A DNA stretch of 64,000 bases, from positions 1,136,501-1,200,500 of the forward strand of contig JANUWF010001726.1 of NCBI GenBank assembly GCA_026120185.1, read 5' to 3'. The notes below the pieces were generated by a model. It saw only the letters and a list, made by a program, of their open reading frames with translations. It did not search any database and was not told the origin of the DNA. The DNA comes from Voacanga thouarsii. Taxonomy: Eukaryota > Streptophyta > Magnoliopsida > Gentianales > Apocynaceae. Position 1 is the first letter of the stretch. Every line of letters begins with the position of its first letter. Below, in pieces: positions 58,402 through 64,000 of this stretch. The position numbers were made by a program, and so were the translations under genes.

Positions 58402-60424
58402 TGTTTATTGTGACTAAGATGGCTGGAAAATTTGCCCCTTTGGTAAGAAACTGGCCTTTCATATATAGTCCCAACACACCACAACCACTAGTACCCCCTT
58501 CTCTATCTGAGTCTGAGTCTGAGTCCGAGTCCAAGTCCGAGCCGAAGAAGCCGAAACACGAGGTTGAGGAAAAAGAGATAGAGGTGGAGAACCCTGACTT
58601 ACCTATCTAGGAAGAGGACTTGACCCCAGATAATGTTGATCCGGGAGACCTAGAATTTAAGGCACCTAGAAGCAAATATGAAGAGTTTGTGGAACAACGT
58701 CTTGAGTGGGTTAGAAGAGCAAGGCTAAGAGTAGGACTTGCGGAGGTGGAGAGTTCCAAGAGACCCATTGAGGTTGTAGGGAGCGCCGGTAGGGTCATTA
58801 AGGAGCCTTGGACTTTAGGCTTTGTTGATAGAAAATGGATAGACTTTTCCAAAAACATCGAGGGTTGGCTTGATGAGCTCGATGCTGGGGATACTAAGGG
58901 GAAAAAGGGTGAGTGAGAAGCTTGAGCTGGCCTAGCAATGAAGTTTGGGAAATCCCATTCCTTTTTCTGCATAATAAAATGGCATTCCTTGTTATGTGAT
59001 ACTTTGGAACTTTTATTTATGTATAATAAGGATACTATGCATGCCTTCATTTTCTTTTGTTGAAACTATGCAATTTGAATTAAAGCAAAATCATCTTTTC
59101 CCAAATAATAATCTTATTTGGTTTACTATTTCATATAAATTAAGTTTAACATTTTTACACTGTAAGATGTTCATAACTTGTTTTACGGTTTATGATCATG
59201 GCATAAATCCATACTTACCGGCCCCTTAGTAATGTTATATGACTCAAGATGGCACTAATATGAAGAGTCACCGTCCATAGCAAAACCACTCAAGAGAGTA
59301 CATCATCAACTCTGTAGTATGCTCCAATGCAACATTCTATCCTTGAAATAAGAAGGGGTGACAGACAGGAATATAAGGAAGCACCCAAAGGACCCCTAGA
59401 GATGACCATTGGTCGAGCTTTCCACAAGATGACAAAGATCCTTCATTCTCTGTCAAAGAAGGTTGAAAGAATATGACTAAGGGAGATGACTTAGCTTTAG
59501 AGCGATTTCTAAAGTTCCAGCTACCCACATTTTAAGAAGAGGCAGAGCAAGACGAGAAGGCGGAATAATGGGTTGAGTAGATGGAGGATATCTTCTCCAC
59601 TCTGCAATACAGTGAGGAAAGGATGGTTAAGCTCATAGCCTTTAGATTGCGTGGGCCAGCTGGGCCATGGTGACAACGTATCCAGAAGGAGTGGAAAAGG
59701 GTCGATCAAGAGTGGACATGGGGTAAATTTATTGAGGCATTCAGGGCAAAATACATTCCTCAATAGATCATGGAGAAGATGGAGGATGAGTTCCAAGGAT
59801 TGAAGTAGGAAAACATGATGGTGGCATAGTACGCCGCCTGATTAACTTAGCTGTCTAAATGTCTGGTAGATACGAAACAGAGGCTCACAAGGCAGTTCAT
59901 CATGGGGCTAAGACAAGATCTGAGAAGGACCTTGGCACCCTCTTCGCCAGCAACATATGCAGTTGCTATGGACACTGCTATTCGAATCGAGAATAAGGAC
60001 AAGCAACGAGTAGCACCTAAGCCATACCTATAGATGAGGCAACCAGTGAAATCGCAGTTTCATAAATGACCCACTGGACAATAGTGAGAAAATAAGGGTA
60101 AGCAAGCTCGGATTACACCAGTAGGCCCAACCACTAACTTGCCCACATACCGTTACTGCAAAAAATAGGGTTATGTGGAGAAAGACTACTAGTCAAAAAG
60201 GGTGGTCAGAAAGTGTTATAACTATGGGGACCCACACCACCTAAAGAACAATTGCCTAAAACCATTGCTAATTAGACAAGGAGCCTTGATGCCACCCACT
60301 GGCATCAACAAATGTGTGACTGCTGGAGCCATTGGAAACAGTGGACAAAAGCCGCAAGTGAAGGTGAAGATTTTTTTTAAACCGAGAGGAAATCGGGGTG
60401 GATGCAGCAGTGGTGAAAGGTAAA
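58402..60424 (+). pseudogene. Tekay-like gag
   Basis: First part MAGKFAPLVRNWPF with a Ser-Glu-rich repeat (about 58507-58540) runs in one frame to TGA at 58914, with one internal TAG at 58608. A second part from about 59330 holds the gag core: MEDIFSTLQYSEERMVKLIA, FRLRGPAGPW, WTWGKFIEAFRAKYIPQ, FIMGLRQDLRRTLA and AIRIENKDKQR. The zinc knuckle at about 60213 reads CYNYGDPHHLKNNC; the second Cys is now Tyr. Stops fall after GPAGPW, after KYIPQ, after FQGLK and elsewhere, where relatives have Trp or Gln. Gag of this family forms the particle and binds RNA; this one is inactive. Confidence 0.85.
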
Positions 60425-60966
60425 CTCTCTATTCAAGATTGTGATATAAATGTATTAATTGATCTTGGATCTACATATTCATATGTAAATGAAAGTTGTG
60501 CACAGTATTTGGGATGGGGTGGGAAGGAGTTACCCTATACCCTATTGGTGAGTACCCCTTTAGAAAAAATAGTGGAAGCAGGGAAATTGATGTAGGAATG
60601 CAAGATAAAAGTAGGGAAAGAAATCCTTAAAGCAAACCTCATAGTTTTATCTATTGAGGATTATGACCTAATATTGGGTATGGATTGGCAGGCTAGGCAT
60701 GGAGTAAAGGTAGACTGTAAGATTAAAACCATTCAGTTTGTCAGAACTTGTTGTGATGTAATAGAATTTAATGAAAAATATGTGAATGAGTTGGAATTTC
60801 TGATAATGGGGACAAAAGCTAAGAAGATGCTAAAGAAGGGATGCACCGGATATTTAGCTTATCTGATAAATAAGTCTAAGGATCAGTGCACCTTGGAAAG
60901 CACTGCCATAGTGAATGAATTTCAAGACGTCTTTCCTGCTAAACTCACTTCCTTTTCGCCTTCCTG
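60398..60966 (+). pseudogene. Tekay-like protease and RT leader
   Basis: VKGKLSIQDCDINVLIDLGS with TYSYV at about 60413-60485 is the aspartic protease active-site region; relatives have DSGS or DTGS. YDLILGMDWQARHGVKVDC (about 60661) is the flap and C-terminal motif. AIVNEFQDVFPAKL (about 60907) is the linker before RT. TAG at 60595 interrupts between the two halves. The protease cuts the gag-pol polyprotein in the particle. Confidence 0.85.
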
Positions 60967-62235
60967 AGAAGTTAAGTTCACTATAGACCTAATACCAAGA
61001 GCCGAGCCAGTATCAAGAACACCATATTGGATAGCTCCTGCTGAGCTGAAGGAACTAAAAGAGCAGTTGGATGAATTGGTGAATTAAGAATACATTAGAC
61101 CGAGTACGTTATCATAGGGAGCACCGGTATTGTTCGTAAAAAAGAAGGATGGAACTTTAAAACTCTGCATCGATTATTGGAGCCTGAATAATCTAACGAT
61201 CAAGAACAAGTATCTGTTAGCTTTGATAGACGAATTATTTGACCAATTACAAGGGTCCAATTGTTACTCAAAGTTGGATCTTCGACATAAATACTATCAG
61301 GTACGAATAAAGGAGGAAGATATACCAAAAACGGCCTTTAATACAAGACATGGCCACTAATGAGTTCATAGTGATGCCATTTGGGGTAACCAATGCACCA
61401 GTTATGTTTATGGATCTAATACACAGGATTTTCTAACCATATCTAGCTAAGTTCGTTGTGGTATTCATTGATGATATCTTTGTCTATTCCAAAAGCCCAG
61501 AGGAGCATGCTGAGCACTTGAAGTTGGTTTTGGAGACACTCAGGGAACATATGCTATATACCAAGTTCAGCAAATGTAAGTTTTAGATAGTCTCAGTATT
61601 ATTTCTTGGACATGTAGTATCTAAAGATGGTATCATGGTAGACCCCACGAAGTAGAAGCTATAGTGAACTGGAAGTAACCGAAAAATATCACCGAGATCC
61701 GTAGCTTTCTTGGGTTAGCCAGGTATTATAGCCTATTCATCAAGAATTTCTCTATCTTAGCCTCTTCCATGACTCGATTTCTGAGAAACGATGTACATTT
61801 GTTTGGAATAAGAAGTGTGAGAGGAGTTCTCAAGAACTTAAGAGGAGACTTATGACGGCTCATATGTTGAGTTTAACTGAGGACAGTAAGTCTTACATGT
61901 TATATACTAATGCATAAAAAGAGGGATTGGGAGCTTTCTCATGTAAAAGAGGAAGATCATAGCTTACGCTTCAAGAAAGTTGAAAGCACATGAGGTCAAC
62001 TATCCGACTCACGATCTGGAACTTGCAACTATTATGTTCACCTCGAAGAAATAGAGACCTTATCTATATGGGGCAGAGTATGGAGCCTTAAGTATATCTT
62101 CACATAGAAATATTTGAACCTTAGGCAATAGAGAAGGATGGAGTTTTTTGGGAAGTACAAGTGTCCTATCAACTACCACCCAGAAAAGGCTAATTTAGTG
62201 GCAGACGTGCTGAGGAGGAAGGTGAAGGTGGCAAG
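60967..62235 (+). pseudogene. Tekay-like reverse transcriptase and RNase H
   Basis: In order with stops and frameshifts: [30 protein letters not shown] (about 61119-61178), [41 protein letters not shown] (about 61364), and [20 protein letters not shown] (about 61458) with the catalytic FIDD kept. Then FLGHVVSKDGIMVDP, then RNase H traces such as [12 protein letters not shown] (about 61958) and ADVLRRK near 62205. Two bases are gained near 61350 (ATGGCCACTAATGAGTTC), changing frame. The domain order and motifs are those of Tekay/Del-type chromoviruses. Confidence 0.87.
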
Positions 62236-62439
62236 CACAAGAATGTAGGAAGTTTAGGTATTACAGGAGATGTTGGAAAGGGAGACAGAAATTCTAGGAG
62301 AGAAGATCCGCATAAGCAATTTGAGATTGGTGTCGGAATTGAAGCAGGAGATTATTAAAGCTTAAAAAGACAGTACATAATTTCAGTCTTTTAAGAATAA
62401 GGAGGTTAAATGAGGAGGAATGGACTTTCGAGTGGATGA

Positions 62440-63640
62440 CGAGGGAGTGCTATATTTTCGTAATTGATTATATGTACCATAGGATCAGGAGTTGAAGAAG
62501 AGAATTGTAGAGAAGGCACAATATGTAAAAAGATTTGAAAAAGGTATATTGGTAGTTTGAGATGAAGAAGGATATGGTTAAGTATGTAGGGACTTGCTTA
62601 ACTTGCTAGAAGGTCAAAGCAGAGCATAAAAAATTTACAAGGCTGCTACAACCATTACCTATCCCTGAATGGAAATGAAAGGAGGTAACTATGGACTTTG
62701 TCACAGAATTGCCAATAGCTAAGATATAGAAAGACACTATTTGGGTAGTCATAGATTAATTAACCAAGTCCGCAATTTTATACCAGTGAACGTGAGGGAC
62801 TCGATGGAAAAATTAACCCAAATCTACATACGAGAAATTGTGAGCTTGCATGGAATACCATCAAGAATCTTGTCTGATCAAGATCTTAGGTTCACTTTTA
62901 GATTTTGGAACAAATTTCAAGAATCTATGGATTCTACATTAAAGTTTAGCACTACAATACACCTACAAACTGATGGATAGTTTGAGAGGGTTATTTAGAT
63001 TTTGGAGAACATGTTAAGGGCGTGTATTCTAGATTTTAGAGACAAGTGGATCGATTGCTTATCTTATGCAAAGCTGGCATATAACAACAGTTGCAAGACA
63101 TCAATAGGTATAGCTCCGTATGAAGCTCTATATGGGAGAAAATGCTAAGTACCACTATTTTGGGGTTGGGTGGAAGATGGTCAGGTTAGCAATCCTAGTG
63201 AGGTAAATATCCAAAAGATGACGGATAAGGTTAGGGTGATAAAAGAAAGATTAAAAGCAGCTCAGAGCAAATGAAAAGCTACACGGATAATAGAAGAAGG
63301 GAATTGGAGTTCTAAGTAGGAGATCGAAAGTTCTTGAAGTTGACTTCCAGTAAAGGAATCCAAAAGCATCCGAAAGGGGATCAATTGAGTTCAAAGTATT
63401 TGTGACCATTTCCAAATCTTGAGAGAATTAGACCAGTAGCTTATCGATTGGATTTACCGGAAGATTTGACTAGTATACATGACGTGTTTTATGTATCTCA
63501 ACTGAAGAAGTACCATCCTGGCCTAGAGCATATGCTTAATGAAGAACCATTGATTCTACAATCCGATCTGAGCTATATCGAGAAGCTAGTAAAGATTTTG
63601 GATAGGATTATTAAAATGCTTCGAAATAAGTAGATTCCGA
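62440..63640 (+). pseudogene. Tekay-like integrase
   Basis: Zinc-finger end CLTC and KVKAEHKK (about 62595-62635), LLQPLPIPEWK, TMDFVTELPIAK (about 62690) with the first catalytic Asp. Then IREIVSLHGIPSRILSDQD (about 62840) with the second, FSTTIHLQTDG, RACILDF, AYNNS and GIAPYEALYGRKC. The C-terminal part MDLPEDLTSIHDVFYVSQLK (63448) is open to 63633, followed by IPIVKVLWDYY, the region that in Tekay elements leads into a chromodomain-like end. Many stops (for example VVID then a stop then LTKSA) replace Arg, Trp or Gln codons. Confidence 0.87.
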
Positions 63641-63769
63641 TAGTAAAGGTTTTGTGGGATTATTACGACACATAAGATTCTACTTGAGAGACTGATGAGT
63701 GCATGAGGTGGAAGTACTTGGACTTACTTTGAAGGTATGGCAACTTAAATTTTGGGATGAAATTCTTTT

Positions 63770-64000
63770 AAGGAGGGGAGGATGTAAAGCCTTGTCTAAC
63801 CTTACCCCAAGTACATAAGGAATATGGGCTTAGCATGGCATCTTGCATGTGCATATGAGAACTTACAGTACCTTTATATAATTAATTGATGGATGCGTGC
63901 ATATTTATGTGTGTATTTGTTCTTATGTTTATATGAGTTTAAGTTTGTTTGGTGATCTAGTTATGCCTTTTGTTTAAATGATTAGAGCTATGTTGGTTTG
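63770..64000 (+). repeat. Tekay-like purine tract and start of the 3' LTR
   Basis: AAGGAGGGGAGGA (63770-63782) is followed by TGTAAAGCCTTGTC at 63783. The 218 bp present match 21982-22199, about 85-90 percent identical by eye. The window ends inside this LTR. Confidence 0.88.

Larger units (their letters stand above)
21982..64000 (+). mobile_element. Tekay/Del-like Ty3/gypsy element, split by nested insertions
   Basis: The first 218 bp of the 3' LTR (63783-64000) match 21982-22199 nearly base for base, both starting TGTAAA and sharing ATGGATGCGTGCATAT. So 21982 and 63783 are the starts of the 5' and 3' LTRs of one element. The 5' LTR continues in pieces at 29162-30998, 32945-33784 and 58269-58314, ends TGTTACA, and is followed by a primer site and gag-pol remnants to 63640. 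Joining the pieces by position gives an LTR of about 3.5 kb, in line with the 3.3 kb solo LTR of a related family at 36703-40021. Insertions inside the LTR are listed separately. The 3' end lies beyond the window. Confidence 0.83.

Noticed and set aside
1..64000. Prokaryote-type systems (CRISPR, operons, toxin-antitoxin, phage)
   Set aside because: No repeat-spacer arrays or compact operons; content is that of a plant nuclear genome.

Overview
The window looks like AT-rich nuclear DNA of a flowering plant, probably a eudicot. It carries plant-type Ty3/gypsy and Ty1/copia LTR retrotransposons, an RTE-type LINE, En/Spm (CACTA) transposase genes and two broken pieces of a plant phytoene synthase gene. 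I see no intact host gene, no rRNA, no canonical tRNA and no CRISPR array. Nearly all of it is mobile DNA in layers, broken by stop codons and frameshifts. Species cannot be told from the sequence.

Layout. 1-3009: AT-rich flank with two phytoene synthase fragments (1120-1194, 1801-2161) and two microsatellites. 3010-7425 and 15622-20103: CACTA-derived DNA, with a terminal motif at 3010, a subterminal repeat array, and two divergent minus-strand TNP1-like genes. Between these lies a complete LTR element (7426-15616, TSD TGAGA) that encodes only gag and half a protease and carries its own solo LTR (10527-12545, TSD GGAAG). 20104-21981: 3' end of a minus-strand copia element.

21982-64000 is best read as one Tekay/Del-like Ty3/gypsy element on the plus strand, with an LTR of about 3.5 kb. 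Its 5' LTR starts at 21982 (TGTAAAACCC) and its 3' LTR at 63783. The 5' LTR is split into four pieces (21982-22781, 29162-30998, 32945-33784, 58269-58314) by later insertions: a minus-strand non-autonomous Athila-like element (22782-29156, TSD CCAAC), a solo LTR (30999-32939), and an Athila complex of 24.5 kb (33785-58268). The Tekay PBS, gag, protease, RT/RNase H and integrase remnants follow at 58317-63640.

The Athila complex is itself nested. An outer element (LTRs 33785-35193 and 56869-58268) contains a second Athila element (LTR from 35818, pol to 46489). Into these went solo LTRs at 36703-40021, 42552-44073 (TSD ATAAC) and 46929-48429 (TSD ATTGG), and a truncated Tekay-like LTR (about 49126-55597) that carries a nearly complete RTE LINE (51643-54878, 13-bp TSD). 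The deepest chain is copia > Tekay > Athila 1 > Athila 2 or Tekay-like LTR > LINE or solo LTR. No element can now make its proteins: many stops sit at former Gln, Trp or Arg codons, as expected from deamination of methylated cytosine. Any mobility of the gag-only elements would have depended on pol from relatives elsewhere.
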